Below are positions 54,245 through 61,126 of a DNA stretch of 64,000 nt, one piece after another (positions within the stretch are counted from its first letter, which is position 1; each line of letters opens with the position of its first letter). The notes under the pieces were generated by a model. It was not told the origin of the DNA, ran no database searches, and was given only the letters and a program-made list of their open reading frames with translations. Position numbers and translations under genes: made by a program. This stretch comes from Pedobacter lusitanus (GTDB taxonomy: Bacteria; Bacteroidota; Bacteroidia; Sphingobacteriales; Sphingobacteriaceae): NCBI RefSeq assembly GCF_040026395.1, contig NZ_CP157278.1, positions 5,985,700 to 6,049,699 of the forward strand. The letters are read 5' to 3'.

Positions 54245-55903
54245 ATGAAGAAATCGAACCAAATTCAAATTTCATTATTGTTGATTTTCTGTACTCTGGC
54301 TACATGGTATGGTTGTAAAGCTATAGGTGCCGAAGGAGCAGGCCCCGGCAATACTACAACACAATCGGGAAAAACCAAAAAGGTGCTCTTTATCGGTATC
54401 GACGGATTAGTCTGGAGAACTATCACAACTGTAAATGCGCCGGTTTTAAAGGGTCTGATGGATAATTCCTGGACAAGTACCAATGCACTGGCAGAGATTC
54501 CAACCTGGAGTTCCAATGGCTGGTCGGCTTTACTGACAGGTACAGGAGTAGCAAAACACAAAGCATCAGATAATTCGTTCAGTAATGCAGACTTTAAAAA
54601 CTACCCGTCCTTTTTTCATGTAATTAAAGCAGGATTGCCAGACGCCAGGACAGGTTCTTTTGTCACCTGGGCACCTATAAATGATAAGATTATAGCTCAG
54701 GAAGATGCAACGTTCCGTAATTCTACAGGAAGTGATGATGCAACAGAAAAAGGATTGATCAAAGAGATCAGTACCAATAACCCTGATGTCTTATTTGTCC
54801 AGTTTGATGATGTGGATCATGCCGGACACGCAGAAAACTTTAAGCCAACAACACCAAGCTATGTTGCGGCTGTGAAAATTGTAGATCAGCGTGTAAGCAG
54901 GGTGCTGGAAGCTGTTAAGGCAAGACCTGCCTATAAAGACGAAGACTGGCTTATTGTTGTTGCTGCGGATCATGGCGGGGATAATTCACATGGCGGCCCC
55001 AGTTATCTGGAGCAGAACTCATTTATCATATTGAATAACGCTGCGATTGCGCCAAAACTTGTAGAAGGAGAACCAGTTTCAGTAGTAGAAACCAAACCAA
55101 ATACTGTGACAGCAGTGAACCTGCAAAAGGATGTATACGGAGAATTTCCAGCTTTACCTGCTCTGGATCTGAGTAGTACAGGTAGCTTTACTCTGGAATT
55201 CAGTGTCAGAGCATTATCTGCTGTCAGTGATCCGGTGATCATTGGTAATAAAAACTGGAATAGCGGATATAATAAGGGGATTATTATATCCAGCAATAAA
55301 GGAAAAATCAGAGCTAATTTTGGTGAAGGCACTTCGAACAGACTTGATGTTGACGGGATTGACCTTACTGATCAGAACTGGCATCATGTAGCTGTGGTCG
55401 TTAACCGGACCACCAAAAAGGTGATTCTATACGATGGTGGAATACAGATGGCAGAAGGAGATATTTCTAAAGTTGGAGACCTGCAAAGTGGTTTAACATT
55501 TAAAATGGGGCAGGATGGTACCGGAAAATACAGCGCTGCATTTACTGGTAATATTGCAGATCTGAGAATTTTTAAAGCTGCCTTGCCTGCAAATACAATC
55601 AGTACTTATGCATTTGCGGATATTGATAATCATCATCCTAATCAGAACGATCTGGTATTGAATACTAAAGGTAATGACGGCAGCGGTTCGATTTACGCCG
55701 GTAATGGTACCCCGGATGTCAGTATTAAAAGCAATAATGGCGTTACTGTAAGCTGGAGTAATATTACAGCAGCTGTTTTTGTGAAAAAGACTACGGATTA
55801 TAAAAATGCGCCGCATTTATATGCAGTTGCTCCAACTATACTCAAATTTCTGGGACTTACTGCACCTGCCAGCTATGACGGTCAGAGTCTGATTAATTTC
55901 TAA
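54245..55903 (+). CDS. Exported alkaline-phosphatase-superfamily enzyme with inserted LamG domain
   Basis: 552 residues. Lipoprotein-like signal with C24 (LATWYGC). The type I phosphodiesterase/nucleotide-pyrophosphatase fold shows the first metal Asp in VLFIGIDGLVW, a nucleophile region PTWSSNGWSALLTGTG, FDDVDHAGH and VAADHGGDNSHGG with the remaining metal His/Asp. A concanavalin-like LamG domain follows (about 302-465: SFTLEFSVRALSAVSDPVIIGNK, NWHHVAVVVNRTTKKVILYDGG). The chain then returns to the phosphatase fold (HLYAVAPTILKFLGL). LamG is therefore inserted before the last part of the catalytic domain. It may hydrolyse phosphoesters on glycans or nucleotides at the cell surface. Confidence 0.85.
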   Translation: MKKSNQIQISLLLIFCTLATWYGCKAIGAEGAGPGNTTTQSGKTKKVLFIGIDGLVWRTITTVNAPVLKGLMDNSWTSTNALAEIPTWSSNGWSALLTGTGVAKHKASDNSFSNADFKNYPSFFHVIKAGLPDARTGSFVTWAPINDKIIAQEDATFRNSTGSDDATEKGLIKEISTNNPDVLFVQFDDVDHAGHAENFKPTTPSYVAAVKIVDQRVSRVLEAVKARPAYKDEDWLIVVAADHGGDNSHGGPSYLEQNSFIILNNAAIAPKLVEGEPVSVVETKPNTVTAVNLQKDVYGEFPALPALDLSSTGSFTLEFSVRALSAVSDPVIIGNKNWNSGYNKGIIISSNKGKIRANFGEGTSNRLDVDGIDLTDQNWHHVAVVVNRTTKKVILYDGGIQMAEGDISKVGDLQSGLTFKMGQDGTGKYSAAFTGNIADLRIFKAALPANTISTYAFADIDNHHPNQNDLVLNTKGNDGSGSIYAGNGTPDVSIKSNNGVTVSWSNITAAVFVKKTTDYKNAPHLYAVAPTILKFLGLTAPASYDGQSLINF

Positions 55904-55920
55904 ACTTATACGATCAGTAC

Positions 55921-55953
55921 AGCCTGCAGATTCAGCGAGTAAATCTGCAGGCT
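55921..55953. terminator. Hairpin between convergent genes
   Basis: AGCCTGCAGATT / AATCTGCAGGCT, a perfect 12-bp stem with a 9-nt loop between the phosphatase and amidohydrolase genes. No long T run. Confidence 0.75.
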
Positions 55954-55960
55954 GTGCTGC

Positions 55961-57271
55961 TTATTTCTTCAGTTCATTTTTATAAACAGTTCCTCCCTTC
56001 ATGACAAACGGAATTTGTTCCAGTAAAGTAATATCTGTCAGAGGATCATCTTTCAATGCCACCAGATCGGCATATTTACCTGCACTTAATGAACCCACTT
56101 TATTTTTCCATCCTAATAAATCGGCTGCATTAATTGTGGCAGCCTGTATGGCCTGCATAGGAGTCAGGCCAAATTTTACCATATATTTAAACTGTTTACC
56201 GTTCCAGCCGTGGGGATAGACACCCGCATCTGTACCAAATGCTATTTTAACGCCGGCTTTGACTGCCCGCTGAAAACTCAGCCGCTGTGCTTTACCTACC
56301 AGTTTTTCTTTATTGATGATCTTTTCAGGCGTTCCGTGTTTGGCATAATCACTTAAAATATAATCATCATTATAAATGTCAGCTACCAGATAAGTGCCAT
56401 GAGTTTTCATCAGACTAATAGCCTCATCATCCAGAAAGCTGCCATGTTCTATAGAAGCAACCCCCGCTTTGACTGCCATTTTTATAGCGACAGTACCATG
56501 TGCATGTGCACAGGTTTTTAGTCCCCAGAGATTTGCTTCCTGGACAATAGCATTCATTTCTTCCTGCGAGAATTGTGGTGCACCAACACTGGTCTCTTCG
56601 GTGAGTACGCCGGCACTTGCACCAAATTTTATAACTTCTGCACCATATTTTATATTATAGCGTACCTGGGCCCTTACACCTTCCACACCATTGGCTACAC
56701 CAGTCATTTGTTTTGGCGTAATCCAGTCCAGATAAGGAGAAAAACCATTAAGATCCCCATGACTACCTGTACTGCCAATAAATAAAGTAGCAACCAGCAT
56801 TCGCGGACCGGGTATATCACCCCGGTTAATTGCATTTCTTAAGGATACATCAATGAACGCTGAGGCACCTACGTCCCGGCAGGCTGTGAAACCTGCTTCC
56901 AGCGTTCGTTTTGCATATAAAGGTGCAACTATAGCCAGGTCCACAGGTGTTTTGCGGAAAATGTCATCATAATAATTCTCGCCAGGCTGAAATGTCAGGT
57001 GGGTATGGCAATCAATCAGTCCGGGCAGTACTGTAGCATTGCTCAAATCGATGATTGTGGCATTAGCCGGTATGGCAATATTGGAGCCTATGCTTTTTAT
57101 CGTATCATGATCAATCAAAATCAGTTGATTATACAGGACTTTTCCTTGTTCCACATCAATCAGTCTGCCGGCTTTAATCAGTTTTACTGAATCGTTTTGT
57201 TGTTGTGCAGCGCAGGTTATGGGTAAGCCGAGCAGGCATAGGGTAATGAATTTTAAGCAGAAATTTTTCAT
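55961..57271 (-). CDS. Exported amidohydrolase (imidazolonepropionase/prolidase-like)
   Basis: 436 residues. Signal peptide FITLCLLGLPITCAAQQ. The metal-dependent amidohydrolase fold has the HxH motif in PGLIDCHTHLTF, then DVGASAF, YGAEVIKFGASAGVLTEETS (carboxylated-lysine position), CAHAHG, ASIEHGSFLDDEAI, and the final Asp in IAFGTDAGVYPHGWNGKQF. The C-terminal end is typical: NAADLLGWKNKVGSLSAGKYADLVALKDDPL. Close relatives include Xaa-Pro or Xaa-Arg dipeptidases. It should act in the periplasm on peptides or related amides. Confidence 0.9.
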   Translation of the reverse strand: MKNFCLKFITLCLLGLPITCAAQQQNDSVKLIKAGRLIDVEQGKVLYNQLILIDHDTIKSIGSNIAIPANATIIDLSNATVLPGLIDCHTHLTFQPGENYYDDIFRKTPVDLAIVAPLYAKRTLEAGFTACRDVGASAFIDVSLRNAINRGDIPGPRMLVATLFIGSTGSHGDLNGFSPYLDWITPKQMTGVANGVEGVRAQVRYNIKYGAEVIKFGASAGVLTEETSVGAPQFSQEEMNAIVQEANLWGLKTCAHAHGTVAIKMAVKAGVASIEHGSFLDDEAISLMKTHGTYLVADIYNDDYILSDYAKHGTPEKIINKEKLVGKAQRLSFQRAVKAGVKIAFGTDAGVYPHGWNGKQFKYMVKFGLTPMQAIQAATINAADLLGWKNKVGSLSAGKYADLVALKDDPLTDITLLEQIPFVMKGGTVYKNELKK

Positions 57272-57472
57272 TTTAAGGGCGTGTTTAATTGATCAGCTTA
57301 ATATAAGCAATTCCCTGATTTGTAATCTGATGGTCAGAGAAATTCATTATAATCGCCCTTAATTGTGCTGAAAGTGCTTTTTATTAAAATTGAACCATTC
57401 ATGTCATTAGCTGCTTTTATCCTTTCAATGTTATTATTTAAAAAATTGTGAATAATAATTGCCCAGCAGTGA

Positions 57473-58060
57473 TATATTGATTATCTCTATGTACTGGTTG
57501 ATCAGATCACTCCGGTTTATCGTCCCGAGGATGCCTACCTGGCGGTGCTTGTCTCTTCATTAAACCAAATTGATGCTGGTGTTACTACAGTAGTGGATAC
57601 TTTGCAGGTAGCACATTTTATGGAACATGTTGATGCATTGATCAGAGGGTTAAAAGATGGAGGAAGACGTGCTATGCTGTCCTTTTCGGGTGGCGCAGGA
57701 CCGAATATCCCGTTTCCTGATGATATTTACCGGGTCAGTAAGACCTATTTTTCTTCTAAAGATCAGTTGCTGACTTTGGCCATGGGAGCTGAACTATTCA
57801 ATAAGGATTTCAGAACACACTGGGCAATGGCCAGAAAATTGGGAATCTCTATTGTTTCGCATATGCCTGTAAACAATGTGACAGGCACAGTGGTAACCTT
57901 AATGGAGCGGATGAATGTGGATACGGTAATTATTGCAGGAAAAATTAAAAAATACAGAGGTAAGCTGCTGGAGGTGAATACAGCAGATCTGAACAGCAAA
58001 ATAATTAAATCAAGAGATTACCTGTTTGAAAAATCCGGTCTGAAGAAAGCTTTGTTTTAA
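57473..58060 (+). pseudogene. Remnant of a cytosine-deaminase-type amidohydrolase
   Basis: The frame is open from 57473 after a stop, without a credible start; the GTG at 57545 is internal to a conserved part (LVDQITPVYRPEDAYLAVLVSSLNQIDAGVTTVVDTLQVAHFMEHVDALIRGLKDGGRRA). It resembles the chlorohydrolase/cytosine-deaminase-like group. The N-terminal HxH strand is missing. After the ISIVSHMPV strand, which ends where family members have their third metal His, it jumps directly to a C-terminal end VDTVIIAGKIKKYRGKLLEVNTADL. The middle part with the remaining metal ligands is gone. A real enzyme would be over 400 residues; only about 195 remain. Confidence 0.75.
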
Positions 58061-58082
58061 GAAGTTACATAGAATAATTAAT

Positions 58083-58118
58083 ATCACTATGAACAGGATA
58101 TATCCTGTTCATAGTGAT
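58083..58118. terminator. 36-bp perfect palindrome at the end of the WYL gene
   Basis: ATCACTATGAACAGGATA followed at once by its complement TATCCTGTTCATAGTGAT. It covers the last codons of the WYL gene (stop at 58087-58089) and should end transcription from both sides, though T runs are absent. Confidence 0.6.
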
Positions 58119-59115
58119 TGCTGGCTGCAGACAGCCGCCTTTTTATTTTATTAACCAGTAAACGGGGAGCGATCACTTTAACAGCCTCTCCGAAACCCAG
58201 AATTTCACGTTCCAGCTCAAAATTCAACACCACATCAATACGAAAAACAGTGCTTTTTTCATTTTTACTGATTACTGTCTGAGACTGATGAATAGGTTTT
58301 GTAATTACATAGGGAGAATGTGTATTCTCAAATTCCAGAATAACCTTTTGAGCCCGGTCATTTTCACTTTTGGTAACTCCGAGCAGATCATCAAAATAAC
58401 GGTCAAAATCAATACCCTGATAAGCAATGAATTCTTCATTCGGTAACTCCTGGAATTCTATAATCCTGTCCAGTGCTAAAGTCATCAGTCCGTTTTTTTT
58501 CTTTGCTTTGACTATCAGAAACCAGCGGTTCCGGTATTCTTTCAGTAAATAAGGGTAGTAAATTCCCTGTTGAGACAGCTGTGCTTTAAAGGATTTGTAT
58601 TCGATCAGTAATGACCGCTTATTTAAAATAGCCTGATATAAAGCCGGAATACAGGATAATCCTTTAACCAGTTTGTTACTTTCCAGCTGAATATGATTTC
58701 CGCTCTGTCTGGTCGATTTGTTCAGATTGTTTTCCAGACGTGCAATCATATCACTCATGTCGTCGAAATAGTTAAAAGCGGTGAACTGTTTTAAAACACC
58801 AACAATTTCTTTCATTTTATCTACATCAGTATTGTTGATCGGAACCTTTGTAATACTATAGGTTGTATCCTCATAAAGATAAAAACGTCTGTCTTTGACA
58901 ACAATCGGTGCATTATAACCCAGCTTATCACTTCTCATTAACTGAATATCGGCCTGTATGGTACGTTTGCTTACACCGGTAGTGATCCCTTCGAGTTCAT
59001 AAAGGGCGCTGGAAACTTTTTCAATCAGGTCTTCCAATGTCCATTTGCGGAAGCGGTTTTTTAAACAATCGTCAATTGTTTTATAGCGGATTAATGCGAG
59101 TTTATGAATAGCCAT
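58087..59115 (-). CDS. HTH/WYL-domain transcriptional regulator
   Basis: 342 residues. N-terminal winged HTH (about 5-85; TLEDLIEKVSSALYELEGITTGVSKRTIQADIQLMRSDKLGYNAPI). The WYL part covers about 165-250 (IPALYQAILNKRSLLIEYKSF, YYPYLLKEYRNRWFLIVKAKK) with a C-terminal WCX-like domain (KVILEFENTHSPYVITKPIHQSQTVI). WYL domains bind small ligands or nucleic acid and often control DNA-damage or defence genes. It is divergent from the slipin-rtcB pair, with two copies of CTGCGCAG-N6-TGCGTA in between, one close to its own start; it is the natural candidate to control that operon. In Proteobacteria the sigma54 activator RtcR fills that place. Confidence 0.88.
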   Translation of the reverse strand: MAIHKLALIRYKTIDDCLKNRFRKWTLEDLIEKVSSALYELEGITTGVSKRTIQADIQLMRSDKLGYNAPIVVKDRRFYLYEDTTYSITKVPINNTDVDKMKEIVGVLKQFTAFNYFDDMSDMIARLENNLNKSTRQSGNHIQLESNKLVKGLSCIPALYQAILNKRSLLIEYKSFKAQLSQQGIYYPYLLKEYRNRWFLIVKAKKKNGLMTLALDRIIEFQELPNEEFIAYQGIDFDRYFDDLLGVTKSENDRAQKVILEFENTHSPYVITKPIHQSQTVISKNEKSTVFRIDVVLNFELEREILGFGEAVKVIAPRLLVNKIKRRLSAASNHYEQDISCS

Positions 59116-59177
59116 AAGGAGCAGATTTCAAAAATGGAAGATAATTCCTGCTGTAAATATAGAGATTAGAATTTTAT

Positions 59178-59197
59178 CTGCGCAGTGTAATTGCGTA
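59178..59197. promoter_or_regulatory. Operator-like site 1 (CTGCGCAG-N6-TGCGTA)
   Basis: CTGCGCAG at 59178-59185, a six-base spacer, TGCGTA at 59192-59197. An identical arrangement stands 114 bp further on. This copy is 63 bp before the WYL start codon, so it could serve autoregulation. Confidence 0.65.
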
Positions 59198-59291
59198 GTT
59201 GTCTTGTTTTAAACCCTGTTATAGAATTATTTTAATTTTATATTTCTGATTATTAGTTGATTATGTTTTTTTTGTTGTTGAATGATTTTTA

Positions 59292-59311
59292 CTGCGCAGA
59301 TATACTGCGTA
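59292..59311. promoter_or_regulatory. Operator-like site 2 (CTGCGCAG-N6-TGCGTA)
   Basis: CTGCGCAG at 59292-59299, six-base spacer, TGCGTA at 59306-59311. A -7-like box CATATTTG (59322-59329; seven of eight positions of TAnnTTTG) follows 10 bp later, with no TTTG at -33. That fits an activator-dependent promoter for the slipin-rtcB leader, with a start near 59336. Confidence 0.6.
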
Positions 59312-59520
59312 TAAGCACCTGCATATTTGTAATGTCGCTCAGCGATATGGTTCTTTGATAAATTTTATAACAATATAAAGATATTCCCGAAAGGGGATGG
59401 CAGCCTCATGATTTCCTGTCCATAGTTGAGGGTTTCTGTATAGCCCCATAGTATTAATGCAATTGCAATTAATATACTGACATGGATTTTATGATCAGCT
59501 GTTGTTTAATGCTGCGTGTC

Positions 59521-59537
59521 GTGGGTTCGAATCCCAC
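59521..59537 (+). ncRNA. Isolated tRNA T-arm (first tRNA-like part)
   Basis: GTGGG-TTCGAAT-CCCAC is a perfect five-pair T-arm with the canonical TTCGAAT loop. A CAGC/GCTG hairpin with an 11-nt loop precedes it in the place of an anticodon arm, but no D-arm or seven-pair acceptor stem could be found. It looks like a reduced or incomplete tRNA-like unit. Confidence 0.65.
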
Positions 59538-59540
59538 TCC

Positions 59541-59603
59541 TGGAAACAGGATAGATCAGTGGTAGATCATCAGCTTAACCTGCAGGTTCGAATCCTGTTT
59601 CCA
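59541..59603 (+). ncRNA. tRNA-like RNA fold (tRNA mimic) upstream of slipin-rtcB
   Basis: A 63-nt unit with tRNA landmarks. The D-arm is GATC-AGTGGTA-GATC (59554-59568), whose loop holds the conserved GG and A, and the T-arm is GCAGG-TTCGAAT-CCTGT (59582-59598). The anticodon arm is reduced to CAG-CTTAAC-CTG. The ends pair as GGAA/TTCC and are followed by an A, giving an in-sequence CCA at 59601-59603. The ends can also form an exact 12-bp helix, TGGAAACAGGAT (59541-59552) with ATCCTGTTTCCA (59592-59603), which breaks the T-arm. It cannot decode. D-loop GG plus TTCGAAT should allow the tRNA elbow. Confidence 0.7.
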
Positions 59604-59732
59604 ATTTGATTGGAATCGCATAACTGGTATTGCAAAGCCGGACGAAAGTCCACTAAAAAGACGACAAATTTCAAATGTCTTAAACCTGGCGCTGCAAATC
59701 GCATTTGGCTGAAAGGGATTTATAATACCCTG

Positions 59733-59797
59733 AAGCAATTTGAATTTTGCTTTGCAGGTGAAAAGGAAGAAGAAGGAATTTGAAAATCAAATTGCTT
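59733..59797 (+). ncRNA. Long stem-loop in the slipin-rtcB leader
   Basis: AAGCAATTTGAATTTT (59733-59748) pairs with AAAATCAAATTGCTT (59783-59797) over 15 pairs with one bulged A. The loop holds a purine-rich stretch (GAAAAGGAAGAAGAAGGAA) that could bind protein or anti-Shine-Dalgarno sequences. Confidence 0.6.
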
Positions 59798-59888
59798 AAA
59801 AACAGAAAGACAATAGCTGTAAAGGATATTGGTCTGCCTGTCTAAAGTATATTTCATCCTTAAAGACGTTGTTTTTCCATTTACCTCC

Positions 59889-59913
59889 GCAAAAGAGAAT
59901 GAGTGTCTTTTGC
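59889..59913 (+). promoter_or_regulatory. Hairpin 27 bp before the slipin start codon
   Basis: GCAAAAGA (59889-59896) and TCTTTTGC (59906-59913) form an 8-bp stem. There is no T run after it, so it is more likely a processing or translation-control element than a terminator. Confidence 0.45.
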
Positions 59914-59940
59914 AGCGCTTTATGATCAATTAATTAAATC

Positions 59941-61068
59941 ATGTCAGTTGAAGCTGACAAAAAAAAAGATAATATGAAAAGAGTTACGATAGGTACCAAC
60001 TATGTTGGACTGGTATTTAAAAATGGAAAATTAAAAAGAGTATTGACTGAAGGGAATTACTGGATAGTTTTTGGTGAGACTATCGAAATACATAATATGG
60101 CTTTAGCTTATAACGCTAAAACAGATCTGGATGTATTGTTGCAAAACAGTGATTTTGCGGGCTTATTGAATGTAATAGAGGTTGATGATAATGAACTGGT
60201 ACTGGTTTATTCGCATAAAAATTTCAAGAATGTACTGGCTGCAGGCAGACACGCTATCTGGAAAGGTTTATCAGATTATACTTTTATCAGAGTAAATACC
60301 AGCCAGATAGAAATTGATGCTGCTATTGATAAAAACCTGCTGGAGAAAGCGCCGTTGTTGAATTATATCCGTGCCTATAAGGTTGATTCCTTTGAAAAAG
60401 CGCTATTATTTATAGATGGAAAATTTGAAAGAATAATGGAACCGGGGAACTATGCTTACTGGAAAAACAGTACGGCTGTTCAGGTCTTTAAATCAGATAT
60501 GAGACAGCTGAATATGGAGATCACCGGACAGGAGATTCTGACTAAGGATAAAGCCCAGCTGAGAGTGAACTTCAATGTTCAGTATAAGGTGACCGATATT
60601 ATCAAAGCACTAATGGAGAATAAGGAATTTGATAAACAGCTCTATGTGCTTGTTCAGCTTGCCCTGAGAGAATGTATCGGAATGATGACCTTTGATGAGT
60701 TAATGGAAAGCAAAGAAAAGATTGTCGGTCAGCTGATGACGATAACAGCCGGAAAGTTTGATGTCTTAGGGGTTAAAATAGTCAGCTGTGGTCTTAAGGA
60801 TATTATTTTACCAGGTGATATCAGAGAGATTATGAACCAGGTTCTGGTGGCAGAGAAAAGGGCGCAGGCCAATCTGATAACCAGGAGGGAAGAAACCGCT
60901 TCAACCAGAAGTTTGCTGAACACAGCTAAACTGATGGAAGATAACAGTATGTTATATAAACTGAAGGAAATGGAGTATGTAGAGAAGATTGCTGAAAAAA
61001 TCAATAATATCAGTTTATCAGGAAGCGGGCAACTGGTAGATCAGTTAAAACAAATCTTCGTTAAATAA
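59941..61068 (+). CDS. Slipin-like SPFH/band-7 protein with repeated N-terminal motif
   Basis: 375 residues. The N-terminal half has three versions of one unit: VGLVFKNGKLKRVLTEGNYW (22-41), LVLVYSHKNFKNVLAAGRHAIW (86-107) and KALLFIDGKFERIMEPGNYAYW (153-174). The SPFH part follows (about 180-350; GQEILTKDKAQLRVNFNVQYKV, VAEKRAQANLITRREETASTRSLLNTAKLM). The usual N-terminal membrane anchor of slipins is absent, so it may be cytosolic or peripheral. The next gene is rtcB, 58 bp downstream. Slipin genes next to rtcB are known from several bacteria; their part in RNA repair is unclear. An in-frame ATG at 59974 is an alternative start. Confidence 0.85.
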   Translation: MSVEADKKKDNMKRVTIGTNYVGLVFKNGKLKRVLTEGNYWIVFGETIEIHNMALAYNAKTDLDVLLQNSDFAGLLNVIEVDDNELVLVYSHKNFKNVLAAGRHAIWKGLSDYTFIRVNTSQIEIDAAIDKNLLEKAPLLNYIRAYKVDSFEKALLFIDGKFERIMEPGNYAYWKNSTAVQVFKSDMRQLNMEITGQEILTKDKAQLRVNFNVQYKVTDIIKALMENKEFDKQLYVLVQLALRECIGMMTFDELMESKEKIVGQLMTITAGKFDVLGVKIVSCGLKDIILPGDIREIMNQVLVAEKRAQANLITRREETASTRSLLNTAKLMEDNSMLYKLKEMEYVEKIAEKINNISLSGSGQLVDQLKQIFVK

Positions 61069-61126
61069 TTAGTAAAAACGTCCTGGTCAGCTGAATGATG
61101 GCGGCCAGGAAATAACAGGGTATAAA

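Larger units (their letters stand above)
59336..59930 (+). ncRNA. Structured leader RNA of the slipin-rtcB operon with tRNA-like parts
   Basis: About 600 nt without a credible gene. Seen in order: CCC-GAAA-GGG (near 59386-59396), GGGTT-TCTGTAT-AGCCC, an AT-rich hairpin around GCAATTGC, a T-arm (59521-59537), a tRNA-like fold (59541-59603), GGAC-GAAA-GTCC (near 59640-59651), CAAAT-CGC-ATTTG, a 15-bp stem (59733-59797) and GCAAAAGA/TCTTTTGC (59889-59913). The ends are estimates from the candidate promoter and the slipin ATG. It could be a long 5' leader or a separately processed RNA. No Rfam family is recognised by eye. Confidence 0.6.

Noticed and set aside
59518..59606. Two ordinary tRNA genes
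   Set aside because: The first lacks D-arm and acceptor stem; the second has only a three-pair anticodon arm with a six-base loop, so neither can decode.
59336..59930. Possible group II intron or catalytic RNA because of GAAA tetraloop hairpins
   Set aside because: No domain V/VI pattern and no reverse transcriptase gene; the tRNA-like parts explain the region better.
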